DNA of 64,000 bases from Pratylenchus scribneri (lineage: Eukaryota > Nematoda > Chromadorea > Rhabditida > Pratylenchidae). Under the pieces are notes generated by a model. The model was not told the DNA's origin and made no database searches. It saw only the letters and a program-made list of their open reading frames with translations. Location: assembly GCA_030063045.1 (NCBI GenBank), contig JAQSEB010000166.1, positions 219,001 to 283,000 on the forward strand, given 5' to 3'. The position numbers were made by a program, and so were the translations under genes. Positions 24,201-35,800 of the stretch are shown piece after piece (position 1 is the stretch's first letter; the number at the start of each line of letters is the position of its first letter).

Positions 24201-24590
24201 GCTTTCATTCAGGTACAAAAAAAAATACATAAATTGATGACAAATAATAAAATAAAATTAATTATTTATTGCATTATTTTCAGGGCTTTTTCATGGCCCT
24301 ATCATTATTTGCTCGTTTCCTTGGTTTCTATGCATTCCCATGGATTGCCGTTACATTATTTGGAAGTGGAATTCAGACATTAAATGAAAGGGCCATTGTT
24401 CATTTAATCGGAAATTCATTCATTTTGGTAGAGTTTATTTTTAATTATTATTTTATTTTTTTTTCAGTTAAGCATTTGTTCGCATCAATGGATTTATTTT
24501 TATTGGAATTTGAGAGTCAGAATTTTGGCAGATGAAGTTCGAATTTATCTATTCAAAAAGTTGCGAATTTGCAAAATTTCTCATGAATAA
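21244..24590 (+). CDS. Seven-transmembrane receptor (nematode chemoreceptor-type)
   Basis: A plasma-membrane serpentine receptor, probably chemosensory. Six exons: 21244-21493, 22237-22434, 22837-23035, 24008-24212, 24284-24427, 24468-24590, all GT-AG and in phase, giving 372 residues. Likely helices are at about 12-38, 56-78, 90-115, 137-163, 187-215, 278-310 and 325-355. Helix 2 begins RHLQLADFISLF and helix 3 has CETLAHIATFHF. The third inner loop is long and rich in Gln/Asn/Ser (AQPTQQSLQSQMPSNNN and ENYQQQQ), then a basic FKSKAAFIQGFF entry to helix 6. The short C-terminal tail ends ICKISHE. I cannot assign a named nematode receptor family. Introns 1 and 3 hold four separate inverted-repeat elements, making them much longer than the others. 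Confidence 0.82.
21592..21829. repeat. Inverted-repeat element GGTACTTATCC, copy 1
   Basis: In intron 1 of the first receptor. The ends GGTACTTATCCAGTTTACAT and its inverse flank a core with GGGTCATCAGGTTTAGGG and CCTAACCCTAACACC. A second copy in the same orientation, of almost the same length, is at 26669-26906. Confidence 0.85.
21871..22222. repeat. Inverted-repeat element ATATGTTGCAGCCGATCTCG, copy 1
   Basis: The ends ATATGTTGC...GCCGATCTCGTTTT and the inverse CGAGATCGGC...AACATAT flank a core with GATCTATAGCTCAATCGATT and CCGGTTTAACTAGAG. An inverted copy is at 30239-30658, in an intron of the second receptor gene. Confidence 0.85.
23085..23350. repeat. Inverted-repeat element, family of 2800-2995
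   Basis: In receptor intron 3. The left end ACCGTAATTCCTTTATTAGT and the right end GGGGGCATTAATAGAGGAAA are inverted, and resemble the ends of 2800-2995. Right-side GGGGCTACTAATAGGGGA units are tandemly duplicated. Confidence 0.6.
23549..23838. repeat. Palindromic element CTGGCGTTGATGGTGGTAAA, copy 1
   Basis: In receptor intron 3. Almost the whole span folds on itself, with arms GTTGATGGTGGTAAAGCTAT and CAATATTGAATATTCTCAGA. The core has GGCCATAACTCGGTGAATAT. A related palindrome is at 41251-41518 in the four-helix protein gene. Confidence 0.8.
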
Positions 24591-26317
24591 ATGCACAGAT
24601 TAGATAGATAATTAATTTTTAATATTTTTATTGATATTTTAATATTTTAATAAATTTTCCTTTACAAATGTCTTCTAACTTCTACATATCACTTGAAAAA
24701 AGGACTGATTCCTTCCTCTTATTCAATTTTTCTATTTGTTCTTTAAAAACCCCCCTTAAGCCGATAATAAATTTAATTGCAATAATTATTAGTCAAACAT
24801 TAATTTTAACTTGACTTCTTCACAATTTAACAAAAATTGGAAAAGATAAACTGGTCTACCAACACAAACACACCTGCTCATTTCCTTTTTTGGCACTAAT
24901 AATAATAGATTTGAATTGTGATACGCAAAATTACGAATAGCCAAAATTGGCCAAAAACGGGAAAAAGCGCAAATATGCGAGGCCAAAAATAATAAAAAAA
25001 ATTTTAGCGAAGAAATAGTAATTTCCCGAAATTCTCTGTCAATAATTTTTTTCCTTAAATAACTAACAAAAAAGAAGTTGAATGTTGTGACAAAAAATTC
25101 AAAAGTTGTTTTGTGATTGAAATAAAAAAATATAAAATATACATTGATTTTTTATGGCCAACATCCAACTTTTTTTATTCTTCTTTTTATTTCCATTTTT
25201 TCTCAATTTTCTACCCCCATTAAATATGTGGTCTTTAAACATTATAAAATTTTTTCGAAAAAAATTTTTTGCCAATTTTTAAAAATGTTTTACCAATTTT
25301 TGTACTTATTAAAAAACCCAAATTTGGAATTTAAAATTCATTGCATTCATCTAATCAAATTTTATTGGGCAATTCGGTTGATATTTTTTCCCCCATATTT
25401 GTCCTAATTTCTATGCAAATATCTGCCACATCGCAATCCGCAATTTATGATCATTTATATTTATTTTTGATAGGATTAAATTTCTGGGTCAAATGATTTC
25501 CATAAAAATGGAGAATTTTTAATTCGTCGGGGACAATTAGTGAATGTTACGGCGGCATTTATGCAAATAAATAGGACAAAAACCATCCATGCCAAAAATT
25601 TTCCCTGAAACTAAACTCAAAAAAATTTTTAAATCAATTTTAAAATTGTTTTCATTGTACTAATTTTTTCTATTTGTTCCAAACAAACATTGGGGGTCAG
25701 AGTACCATCCTACGCCCCTCTCATCCATTCCTTACTTTCAATTTTACTATCCACGTTTTTTTAGGCGAAGATCAAAGTTTTCTCTTTTCTATTTAATTAT
25801 TTACCCTGAGAGGAGAAATGCATAAAATTAAAAAGCATAATAGGATGAAAAAATTATTTTTTTTCTATAATTAGCTTCCATTATTAATAAAATTCACCTG
25901 CCGATAAAAAGTTATAAGAATAATAAAATAAGAATGTCAAAATTGGAATTACAATTTGATTATAATTTAATCATGTATTTTTAGTTTAATAAAATATTTT
26001 AAAATTGTTTAAATATTTTAATTTTCCGATAAGTAAAATTTAATAATTTTTTAAATTAAAGCCATCATTTTTTCCCGCAATAATGAAGCAATTGAATAAT
26101 AAATTTTTTATTTATTTAATCCAACAGAGGAAGCACTATCTACAATTCTAATAATTCACATTCAAAAATTTCCATTTAAGTCCTCTGCCCCAACAAATTT
26201 ATATTTGCCCAACTGGACTAAAATATAGCCCATATATACTCCGATTCAATTATTTAAATGGAATTTTGAAATTAATTCCTTTAAATCCGAATTGAATTAA
26301 AAAATTTTTTTAGCAAA
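24591..26317. other. AT-rich intergenic region, no gene seen
   Basis: Lies between the first receptor and the MtnB-like gene. An open frame at 25144-25407 is Phe/Leu/Ile-rich simply because the DNA is T-rich. I see no exon with a supporting motif or splice partner. Confidence 0.45.
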
Positions 26318-28674
26318 ATGTTTTGTGCATTGCTTGTCGCTGTAATTTTAATTGATTTCTCCATTATTCCGAAAATTGAGAGTGCCTCCAATGCATCCAA
26401 TGCCGCCCATGGATTGTTGCTCACTCGCGACCATTTTGCTGCCATCGTCCGCTATTTCAGTTCCCGCGGTTGGTTTTGGGACTATGGCGGTGGAATGGCA
26501 ATCCGGGTGGTGCAACCAAATGAGAATGGGACGGAATTGGTTTATGTGACTGCCAACAAATATGAGAAGAGTGCTTATGATCCGTAAGAGATTTTTGTAA
26601 AAAGAATAATTTTATAGTTTTAATTTAATTGTAGAAAAAACCAATTCCAATAACTCAAAAAAATTTTAGTACTTGTCCGGTTTACATCCCTTTTTTGAAA
26701 AGTGCTTGGTCCCCCCTATGGGTCAACAGGTTTAGGGTTGGGGTCATTCAGGGATATGTTAGGGATTGGATTAGGATGATGTAAAAAACCATCCCAATTT
26801 TATCCTAAACCCAAATCCTAACCCTAACACCAAAGGGGGGACCCTTCACTTTTTCCTCACTTTTTCCAAGGTGACCCAAAAAGGGGATGTAAACCGGACA
26901 AGTACCAAAATTGTTTTAAAGAAATAATTTTAAGCAAAAATTTTTTCAAGCATCGATTTGGATCGTTTTTCATCTAATTAGAAACAAAATGAGTAGTTCC
27001 CTCATAAAAAATTTTTTCTAGGGGCTAGGAGGATATGCGAGGGTTAGAGTTTTGTGTTTTGTCATAAAGTTGTTGAGTTATGGCCATTTTTAAGCAAATT
27101 TGGGTTTTGACTTATAACTCAGTGGCCAATGGGCCAATTTTAGTGATATAAAATGCAAATAATAGCTTTATGGGCTATCGAATGATTATATAGAATCATA
27201 TACTAAAAAACTTTTTGTAAGGAAACTCTTTTTTCAACAAATTAGAAAAACAATCCGAATCAGATGCATGAAAATCTTCATTTTTAAAAAATAAAGCTTA
27301 ATAAAACTCTGAAAACAGAGACGACATCTTCATCTACAATTACCAACAAACACTGGAATCGAAATATTTGTCGAGTTTAACACTGCCAAAACCAATTAGT
27401 GTCTCCCGTGATCCAGACTCGGTTGTGGCCAGTGCCGCATTGAATATGCTCCGATATGCAAATTATGAACGGACAAAAAACTCTTCATTTGCAGCAAATG
27501 GTAAATAATTATTATATTTATGGACCCTATATACTGGAACTAAGGTTTTTTCAAGGCGAGAGTGGAACTAATAAGCTCTCGCCCCGGTGCCCTGGCCTTC
27601 GCCTGGGTCCTTATAAGCCATCAGTGGCCCAAAGTAGGGGATTGTGATTAATTAGGCTATACTTTATTTAATATATTTATCTGTTCTGCGGAAAATTGTG
27701 ATAACAGAACGTCGTAAAAGTAGGCAAAAAAAGGGAACAAAAAAGTTAACATTTTGTGGGGAAAAGAGTGGGGCAGATTGGGGCAATATTTGATTGTTAG
27801 GGTGTCGGAGCGATTAGGCAAAAAGTGTGAATACAGTAAGATAAATAGGAAAAGTACTTAGGCATTTGGCATTTACAAATATATTTTATAGAAGATATTT
27901 CATATTAAAGGAAATTAATGTAATGAATATGTATTTAAAAAATTTTAAAAAATCAATTTTTTAAATTTTTAGCGCAGTTAAAATAAAAATTCCCACAGAT
28001 ATTGTGGCCTTGATGCACACTCATTCCAAATATTCGGACATTTTGTCCGGAATGCAAAAGCCGGGCGATGTACTGCGCATTACCGGTGAACAAATGATCA
28101 ATTGCATTGAGGATCGATCAACTGGCAATGTGATGTCCTATACGGATGAATTGGTCATTCCAATCATCCAAAATGACCCAAATGAAGCAACTTTCGTTGT
28201 AAGTGGATTTGATAAAAATAATATTTAAAAAATATTAAACTTAAAGGAAAAAATTTATATTTGTCTCAATGACCATTTTATTCTTTTTTTAATTTACCCA
28301 GGAACCAATGATGACAATGCTAAAGAAATATCCAAAAGCCAGTGCTGTCATTATGCACCGTCATGGCATTTTTGTATGGGGCCAAAACACCTGGGGACGC
28401 ACCAAACAAATGTATATGGAAAATATTGTTTATTAATTAAATTTAATTTAAAAAATATAATTTAATGAATTAATTATATTAAAAATAGATTTAATTTTTA
28501 TGACATTTTATTAAATTACATTAATGAATTAAAAATTTATTTAGGTTGGAATGCTATGAATATTTGCTGGAAGTGATATTCACGCGACGTCAATTAAATG
28601 CATTTGGGCTTTTGCCAAAGGAAAAGCGCAAGAAGAAAAGATATACCAGATATGAGAATAATGACGAAGAATAA
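26318..28674 (+). CDS. MtnB/APIP-like methylthioribulose-1-phosphate dehydratase homologue with leader peptide
   Basis: The family (class II aldolase/adducin fold) dehydrates methylthioribulose-1-phosphate in the cytosolic methionine salvage pathway. Five exons: 26318-26583, 27319-27500, 27999-28198, 28302-28411, 28545-28674, all GT-AG and in phase, giving 295 residues. Residues 1-24 form a hydrophobic leader ([20 protein letters not shown]) not usual in this family. Then come [23 protein letters not shown] at 57-59, and a DDIFIYNY segment. The zinc-type His156 and His158 lie in LMHTHSK, Glu180 in RITGEQM matches the family's catalytic glutamate, and His237 lies in [20 protein letters not shown] follows. 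The substrate-loop cysteine of the family (C-x-P-L-F) is absent ([11 protein letters not shown]). Metal and catalytic residues are kept, substrate-side residues altered. It may be a secreted paralogue with a different substrate. Confidence 0.85.
26669..26906. repeat. Inverted-repeat element GGTACTTATCC, copy 2
   Basis: In intron 1 of the MtnB-like gene. Direct counterpart of 21592-21829, with few differences across about 238 bp. Confidence 0.85.
26950..27275. repeat. Inverted-repeat element with TTYGGATYGTTTTTC ends
   Basis: In intron 1 of the MtnB-like gene. The ends GCATCGATTTGGATCGTTTT and the inverse near 27250-27275 flank a core holding GTTGAGTTATGGCC, CTTATAACTCAGTGGCC and GGGCTATCGAATGATTATA. 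The core word order resembles 18715-19040, but the ends differ. Confidence 0.55.
27690..27840. repeat. Dispersed repeat, copy 1 (inverse of 40100-40236)
   Basis: In intron 2 of the MtnB-like gene. Words such as CAATATTTGATTGTTAGGGT, GGAGCGATTAGGCAAAA and TTAACATTTTGTGG recur inverted at 40100-40236. No coding capacity. Confidence 0.55.
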
Positions 28675-29654
28675 AAAAATGTTGAAGAAATAATTTTTTG
28701 AAAAAAATAATTTGAAAGTTTACCAATGTGAAATTTAATTTTATGATTTACGGTATTTATTATAAAGTATACCAGCATATATTTTATCGAAATATAATTA
28801 ATGAATGTTTTTTATTTCAAGTGAATAAAATTATTGCAATAATTATACTGCCTTTTTCCTTGACCTAAAAATGCCAAAAGAGAATATCGCCTCTGTCCAT
28901 TGTTCTCAAAGAATATTTTGACGTAAAGAAAGAAATTTATAAGAGAATTTGAAGAGGAAGTTCCAATTCCAGAAGAATGGATGTTAAATGTCATTTTGGC
29001 CAAAATTAATTGTGGATCGGCATGTCAAGTGGAAAAGTGCCAGAATTAATATGTGGTAGCAAAATGCCTCTTTGTGCCATATCCGAAAAGATGGTCAAAT
29101 AGGAAATTTTCAAAAGGATGAATCGAAAATATTACACCCCAACCAAAGCATCTTGTCCACATTTAGTTCGACTCATCAGTTCATTCATCGAGATATCATC
29201 ACTCATTTTAATTGGTCCATTAGATAAAAAACAACTATAAGAGACCAAAGTATCGCATCTCTAGAGCTAATTAAAAAGAATAATTTTGGCTTAATTTGTT
29301 TACATGACATAATCCAAGATGCGTATATCTTCTTGAATTGCCAATTAAATATTCGCACCTTTTTAATTTCTTAAAAAACAAAATAATATATTATTTTTTT
29401 AATAATCATCGATATGTTATTATTCACTCAGTAAAGTTAAATTTATAGTATCATGACATATTTTGTTTATTTACCATTTTTCAAAACCATTTTTTAATTA
29501 GCAATAAACTTGTTTAAAAAATTTTTATTAGCATAAAAAGTAATTTAAATCAAAGGAATTAATTTATCCTATTTTAAAGATTTTGTCAAAGATTTTAATT
29601 CCATTTTATTGTTTATTGTTATTATTCCCCCCCCCCCCTTTTTTTAAGCAAAAA
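28675..29654. other. Intergenic region, no gene seen
   Basis: AT-rich. It ends in a poly-C/poly-T stretch near 29628-29645 just before the second receptor's start codon. Confidence 0.4.
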
Positions 29655-31455
29655 ATGTCTATAATTCGTCAAATTGTGTCCATCATTTCCTGGTCAACTT
29701 TTTCATTTGGCTGTTTCTTCAATTGCTTTTTGGCATGGCTTATCCTTCATCGAACACCAAAACGAATGCAAATTTATAGTCGAGTAAATATGCACTCATC
29801 CATAAATATTTCGATTAAATCAAAATTTTCTAATAGATTTTGATGCAAACCTTAATTATTGATTTGCTTTTACTGACTTCGATACTCTTTGCTCAATCGG
29901 TCAATTTTCAAATTCGCATTTTTATTAAATAAAATTATTCATAAATTGGGGAAATCGATTTTCTATTAATAAATTCTATATTTTTACATCACAGGTTTAT
30001 TCGCCGATGAATTTTGCAATTGTTTAATTCTTTCTTTCTTTCTTTAAAAACAGATTATTTTCTCACCATCTAAAGGTGGAAATGCCCGATGGCTGAATGG
30101 TCTTGTCCAAATTCAGAATCCTGATTATCGTGTTTTTGGCTTTATGGCCTTTATAGGCTATGTTTTTCTTATCTATGTTTCATTATTCAATTATGTTGTC
30201 CAATTCATTTATCGCTTTTTGGTGTTGAATAGGTGAATATATGTTGCAGCCGATCTCGTTTTTTTAGCCGATCTCGATTTCGGCTAGCCGATCTCGTTTT
30301 TTCTGACAGAAATAGTACAGTGGCAGACATTGTAGTTTGTGACCAATGGCCATAACTCAGTTCCTAGGCCACTTAGAGTTTTAATTCTTTTTCCTAGCCC
30401 TAGCCTACCCTACCATAGCCCTAAAACCCATGCCGACCCAACCAAAGCCCTAGCCCTACCCTAGTTAAACCGGTTTGAAAACCGAAATTTCAATTGACCA
30501 TAACTTTGGTTCAAACTTGTCAAATCTTTCTGAAATTGAAATCTTATAAAGAAAACCGACCCTGACGAATCGAATGAGCTATAGATCAAGTCTGTACGAT
30601 AATTAGAACATGCCGAAAACGAGATCGGTTAAAAAACGAGATCGGCTGCAACATATGTTAAAATTTCATTTTCAATATTGTTTTTTTTGTTCAGATCCAA
30701 AACTATTACAATGCAAAAATATTTTGGAATGTTTATTTTCATGTTAATATTTCCATTGATTCATTGTTTTATTATTGGTTGGTTATATTATCCAGTGGAT
30801 GGCAAAGAATATCTCGATGATCCGGTGGTGGCCAAAATTCTCGATTTGAATATTAGCCAAAAAATTTTATTGGCTGGATCGATAACGAATAATGAAATTT
30901 AATAAATTAATTATATTAAAATAAATAATTTTAGTGGTTTTTAGTGGTTTGATGTTTTCTTTCACCAATTATTATATTATTTTTGCTTGCACATTGGCAT
31001 ATTGCATAATTTGTGTACTCGGCTGGAGAATGCATAAATTCGTCAAAAATAGAGCCAATTTTGGTGAACAGAAGGAAAAGATGATGAATGAAATGAACCG
31101 ACAAATCACCAAAAATTTAATAATACAGGTAATATATAAATTTTAGTCAAAATTCATATCCAAAAGACTTGGATTGATATTAACTAATAAATAGCCAATT
31201 TGCTATTATCTTTCTATACACAAAATTTAATATTTATTTAAGGCCTGCCTCCCATTGACAATATATGTCCCTATGCTTTTCTTCCTCTTTATCCAATTAT
31301 TCGGCATCAATGTGAAAATGATTTCCTGGGTCCAATATTATTACATTCTAATTCTATCCTTTCAACCAATATCGTTTCCACCTGTATTGAATCCAATTGT
31401 GACTATTTCGACCATTTGTCCATATCGAAAAGCTTTCATCAAATGTAAAAAATAA
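29655..31455 (+). pseudogene. Str/Srd-type seven-transmembrane receptor with one broken junction
   Basis: Exons 29655-29783, 29837-29899, 30054-30232, 30695-about 30881, about 30935-31128 and 31243-31455. The protein of about 320 residues follows the nematode Str/Srd layout: an N-terminal helix with CFFNCFLAWLILHRTPKRMQ, a short helix-2 exon (ILMQTLIIDLLLLTSILFAQ), SLFNYVVQFIYRF in helix 3, YIIFACTLAYCIICVLGW in helix 5, and a terminal PPVLNPIVTI...CPYRKAF motif. The junction between exons 4 and 5 fails: the only GT dinucleotides in exon 4 are in phase 0, while both usable AG sites (30933-30934 and 30943-30944) need phase 1 or 2. The place where a donor is expected reads GGATCGATAACG. This may be a recent pseudogene, an unusual splice or a sequence error. 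Confidence 0.7.
30239..30658. repeat. Inverted-repeat element ATATGTTGCAGCCGATCTCG, copy 2
   Basis: In intron 3 of the second receptor, inverted relative to 21871-22222 and about 70 bp longer. It keeps the ends, CCGGTTTGAAAACCG-like core words and GAATGAGCTATAGATCA. Confidence 0.85.
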
Positions 31456-32603
31456 CGAAGATTGCATTATTCTATTTTTGCATTCAGCAATTAAAATATT
31501 GACCCAATTATTGTGTTGTCATTTTCCGTCCTCCTCGATGGGCGAAAGACGAAAGAGAGAGAATGTAATATTTGGCCAAAACTACAACAATAACAATAAT
31601 AATCTTTGAATCAAATCCAACCAAGAATCAATTCTTGGTGATTTAAGTGAATTTACAAAAACTTTTTATATATTATTTATTTTTTTAATGAAATTCAATA
31701 AAGAATTGAATAGATTATTCATAAAAAAAAAATTCAAAACATCCAACAATTGCAAATTTTAATAATAAGTATATATTAAATTTTATCTATAATCTAAATT
31801 ATAAATAAATCTCTTTACACATATAGAGCTAAGTCTGAATAAATTTTTAAAAAAATTAACAGCCAATTTGCTTAATTAGTAAACATTTCAATCATTTAAA
31901 TTTGAAATTTTGTTTGGTTCCGAATAAATTTATAAATAACAGAAAAAAGGAAAATGAACACGATAATCCATTCTATACTCTATCCTTGGCCAAATGAAAC
32001 AGCTTTCATTGTTAAGTGAGCGTTCTTTGGTTTTCCTTTCTAACGATGAGTCACAGTGAATTTTTAAGATTGAACACTGTTGATGGCATTTCTGTTGTCA
32101 GTACCATCATAATCAATTTAATTAAGCCAAATTAGAGGAAGAAAAAGCCCCACTTTTTCAAAAAATTAAGAAAAATTTTGATTTCTTGGAAAATAACAAT
32201 TTTTTAATTTTTTAAAAAAAATATTTAATTTTATGTCAAATGATGAAAGAATTTTTCCCATAAAATTAAAAAAAAAATAAAATTGATATCATATATGAAA
32301 TTTATTCTATAAAATTTTATTTTTTCCATCTCTATTCAAATCCATATTTTCCGGTTTTAGAAAAATTCATTCTCTTAAATTTAAATGATTATTTTCATTT
32401 TAAATTGAATTTTCTGCTATTTCAATCTCTATTATAAAAATTGTTACTTATTATTGAATAAATTCATGGGAAATCCAAATTTACTTAGTTTTATATTAAA
32501 ATACGGAGTAACATAATTATTTATTGAATTAAATCATAAAGGACATTTCGTTTATTCAATAAATTTCCTTGACAAATTGCTATTTGTCTTTTTTCGTCCC
32601 ATT
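31456..32603. other. Intergenic region between convergent genes, no gene seen
   Basis: The first 200 bp (3' flank of the second receptor) recur at 35268-35495. The rest is AT-rich and featureless to the eye. Confidence 0.4.
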
Positions 32604-34950
32604 TCATTTCGTACAAAAGCCACGGTTCATATCAACCAATCCCGCAAAGCCGGGCACTTTGGCACTATGCGTATATTGCCACATTTTCCATTGGTTAAAG
32701 CCATTTGGCAATTTCTCCCGGGGGAGTCCCAGATAACGTTGATACACATCGGACAAAAGGCTGGCCACCCAAAGCGGGTATCGATCAAATGCATAACTCT
32801 GCCATTGGACAATGTCATTCCATTCCTTGTTTGTGTAGAGAAACAAATTCTGGAAACCGGCATTTTCCAACAATTCCATCAATGCCCATAAATTGTCCGC
32901 CATCACTTTTGGCTATTTGAAGAAAAAAAAATTAAAATTTTGGTTAGTGGAATCATTTTTGAAATTTAAAAATGTGGATTGTGGACTCATCCAAGATTTC
33001 ATCTTGGTGAGGCATTACGAACAAGTTGCCAAATGTAACCATATCGGTAAATATTGGCACTGGGCCTACCAAGATTGGCTTTTTAAATTAACAAAAACAG
33101 AAAAAAATTCTAAATTTGTCACAAATAAATTGCATTTTTGTGAATTGAAAAATTTATTGAATGAATCAGATAATTTTATATATGAATTAGTAAAAATAAA
33201 AGCACATTATTAATAACCTACATTAATGCCCCGATTGTACATTGGCTCAACATCAATGGCCAAAATTGATGAATCCAAATTGAATTTGACTTGTTGCAAT
33301 GTATTTTGAATGTTTTTGAGTTGCATTGAAACGGAACAATTTCCAATAAAATAATGATAAGCGTGTGGGCTTATTCCATTTTGCAATGCGCCATTCCAGT
33401 TTGCAACAAAATTTGGATCCACAAATTTTTCTCCTTGTGTTGCTTTGATCATTGCGAATTTGACTTGGACACTTTGTTGCGCTGTTGCCCAATCAATGGC
33501 ACCATTATGATGGGAGACATCGACGCCCTCCAAACAATCATCGCTGCCTAAAATTAAAAAAAAAAAAACAATTTGAAATGACATATTTGTTGCAATTAAA
33601 TTCCGGTATTTATTAAAAAGATGCTGGTAGAGACTAGAATAGGTTCATCATTCTATTCGGCAATTTCGATTTAATTTATGAAATTCAAAGTTCAAACTTC
33701 AGACTGATATTAATGCTTATTAGGAAATTTAGCAAACCAAAAACGATTTTTGTTTAAGCAACAGTTCATTTTTTTCAAAACAAGCTCAAATTGAGCCGAA
33801 TCGAATGAGAGCCTTTTCCAAAATTTATAAGATTAGCATCTAGTATATTCTGGAATTTACTAATTTCCGATAATTTTTATAATAAATTTACGCACAACAT
33901 GCATTGATTCTTATTTCTGGAGGTGACACACACATTGGATGCTTTTTATCGATATTGTGAATGCAAGATTGACTGAAACCTTCCGATCCACATGGACTTT
34001 TGCCTGTGGAATTTGTGGAAAATTAAGAATGGGAATAAAATAATTTATTGGAATAATAATTGTGCTGTTTCATTTTGAATTAATTAATTTAATCTTTATT
34101 TATTTTAATTAATTTAATCTTTATTTATTTTATTTTTATCCAATTTCTTAAACCTTATTTTTATTGTAAAGCACTTTCCCATTCACCCAAATCACTCTCC
34201 TGTCATTCATCCATCCTCCTATCTTTATGTTGTAAACCCCTTTTGCATTGCCAAATCCCCTTTCGATGTCCAGTGTCCAACTTCTCCTTCTGGTGATTAT
34301 TCTTATTTTTTTCGTTATTTCCCAATTCATCCCGCCCAATTTCTTGACCTATTAACTACCCCTTTCCATAATGCAAGCACCTTTATTCTCGACCCACTTT
34401 TATCCTCTCAGTTGAAAATTATTTATTTATCTCAGCTTGAAGCCATTTTAATAATATTTGATTATATTTTGGAAATAAAGCCTTTGGGAAAATTGAATCA
34501 AATTAGAAGGGTTTGAGAGTTTGATATGAGAATCGTAAGACTCGGAGTGAGCAATAATTATTCGAGAATTCCCTGGTAATGCTAAAAGAAATGCCAACAG
34601 AAAATTTTTTTTTCATTTATTGAAAAATTGTTTAGAAAATTTCTAAAAAATCGGGGAAATTGTATTTTATAATTAATTACGATTTGATTTGTTTTTAATT
34701 TTTTAAATAAAAAGGGATGTACTATAATTTGATTTACATACAGCATTGATTGTTGTAACTCAAACAATATGAATCCGCAGGACAATCCGATTGTTTGACG
34801 CATACTATTAAAATAATTACTTAATAATATTTTTTTTGATTTAATTATACTTATTGGATCCAAATAGCACAAAATTTTACAATCAGCAGCATACACGAAA
34901 TTGACAAAATTCAGCAGAATTAATGGCAGAAAAATTAAAAGAATTTTCAT
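32604..34950 (-). CDS. Secreted GH25 lysozyme with cysteine-rich N-terminal region
   Basis: GH25 enzymes cleave peptidoglycan and serve nematodes in digestion or defence. Five exons: 34950-34851, 34804-34742, 34003-33899, 33547-33222, 32912-32604, all GT-AG and in phase, giving 300 residues. A signal peptide (MKILLIFLPLILLNFVNFVYA) precedes about 70 residues with many cysteines (DCKILC, CVKQSDCPADSYC, NNQCCKSPCG, SCIH, MCVSPP). The GH25 domain starts at CLEGVDVSHHNG (Asp99). It continues with FAMIKATQGEKFVDPNF, HAYHYF, the catalytic pair Asp188/Glu190 in ILAIDVEP, NLFLYTNKEWND, and the C-terminal WKMWQYT and GLVDMNRGF. All expected active-site residues are present, so it is probably active. 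The start could also be the ATG at 34977 in the same frame. The cysteine region is not a domain I can name. Confidence 0.88.
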
Positions 34951-35267
34951 AGCCATAATGGGAGCGATGATATTCAATTAAATTTTTTTAAATCAGCACT
35001 ATGATGAATTATAAATTAGTTTAATTAATTTATTTCGAATAAAGTGAAATGACCTATTCCATTCAAATCTTCGCCTTATATAGGGCAAATTTAATTGAGG
35101 GCAAAAAATGGTGATTGCCTTGTTTGTGGCAGAGACTTGACCTTATTTTTATGAGTTTTCTACCCACTGACTATTATTTATTTTTGATTTATTAAGGAAA
35201 ATTTTTTTAATAAGTAGATTTACAATCGTAAAAGGAATTTCCAATTCATTTGAGAGATGTTTGCCTC
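34951..35267. other. Upstream region of the lysozyme gene
   Basis: AT-rich, with no other gene seen. A TATATAGGG word near 35077-35085 could be a core promoter, but I cannot show it. Confidence 0.25.
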
Positions 35268-35495
35268 TTAACGAAAAGCTTTCATCAAATGTAAGAATAA
35301 ACTAATAATTACATTATTCTATTTTTTTTTCATTCAGCAATTCAAATGTTGACTCAATTTTTGTGTTGCCATTTTCCGTCAGCCTCGGTGGGGAGAAAGA
35401 GGGAATATAATATTTAACCGAAAACAACATCGATAATAATAATAATATAATACATTTAATCAAATTCAGCCAGGAATGATAAATGCTTGGTGATC
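35268..35495 (+). pseudogene. Truncated copy of the second receptor's 3' end
   Basis: The word AAAAGCTTTCATCAAATGTAA (last receptor codons and stop region, gene copy near 31427) and about 200 bp beyond match 31425-31655 in order: CATTATTCTATTTTT, CATTCAGCAATT, TGTGTTG.CATTTTCCGTC, ATAATAATAAT and CTTGGTGAT. Upstream exons are absent. Confidence 0.6.
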
Positions 35496-35800
35496 TATTT
35501 TATTATTTACTTTTTTATGAAATGTTGCAAAGATTACAAAAATTATTCAGAAAAAAATGTTCAAAATATCCAATAAACAAGAACACTAAATGTTTGGAAA
35601 AACAAAAACAAGATATTCGAAAAAACAAAAAACAAAATATTTTCAAAATTTTGGTGAATAATTACATGTCGGAAATGACACAAATTTGATATTTTTGATT
35701 TTTTTTTTCTTCCTATCTGATAATAAGAAAGGTGCTTTAGAAAGATAAATTAGCGGGAATATGAAGCAGGATTGACGATTGAGGGTTCAATTCCGTCCGG

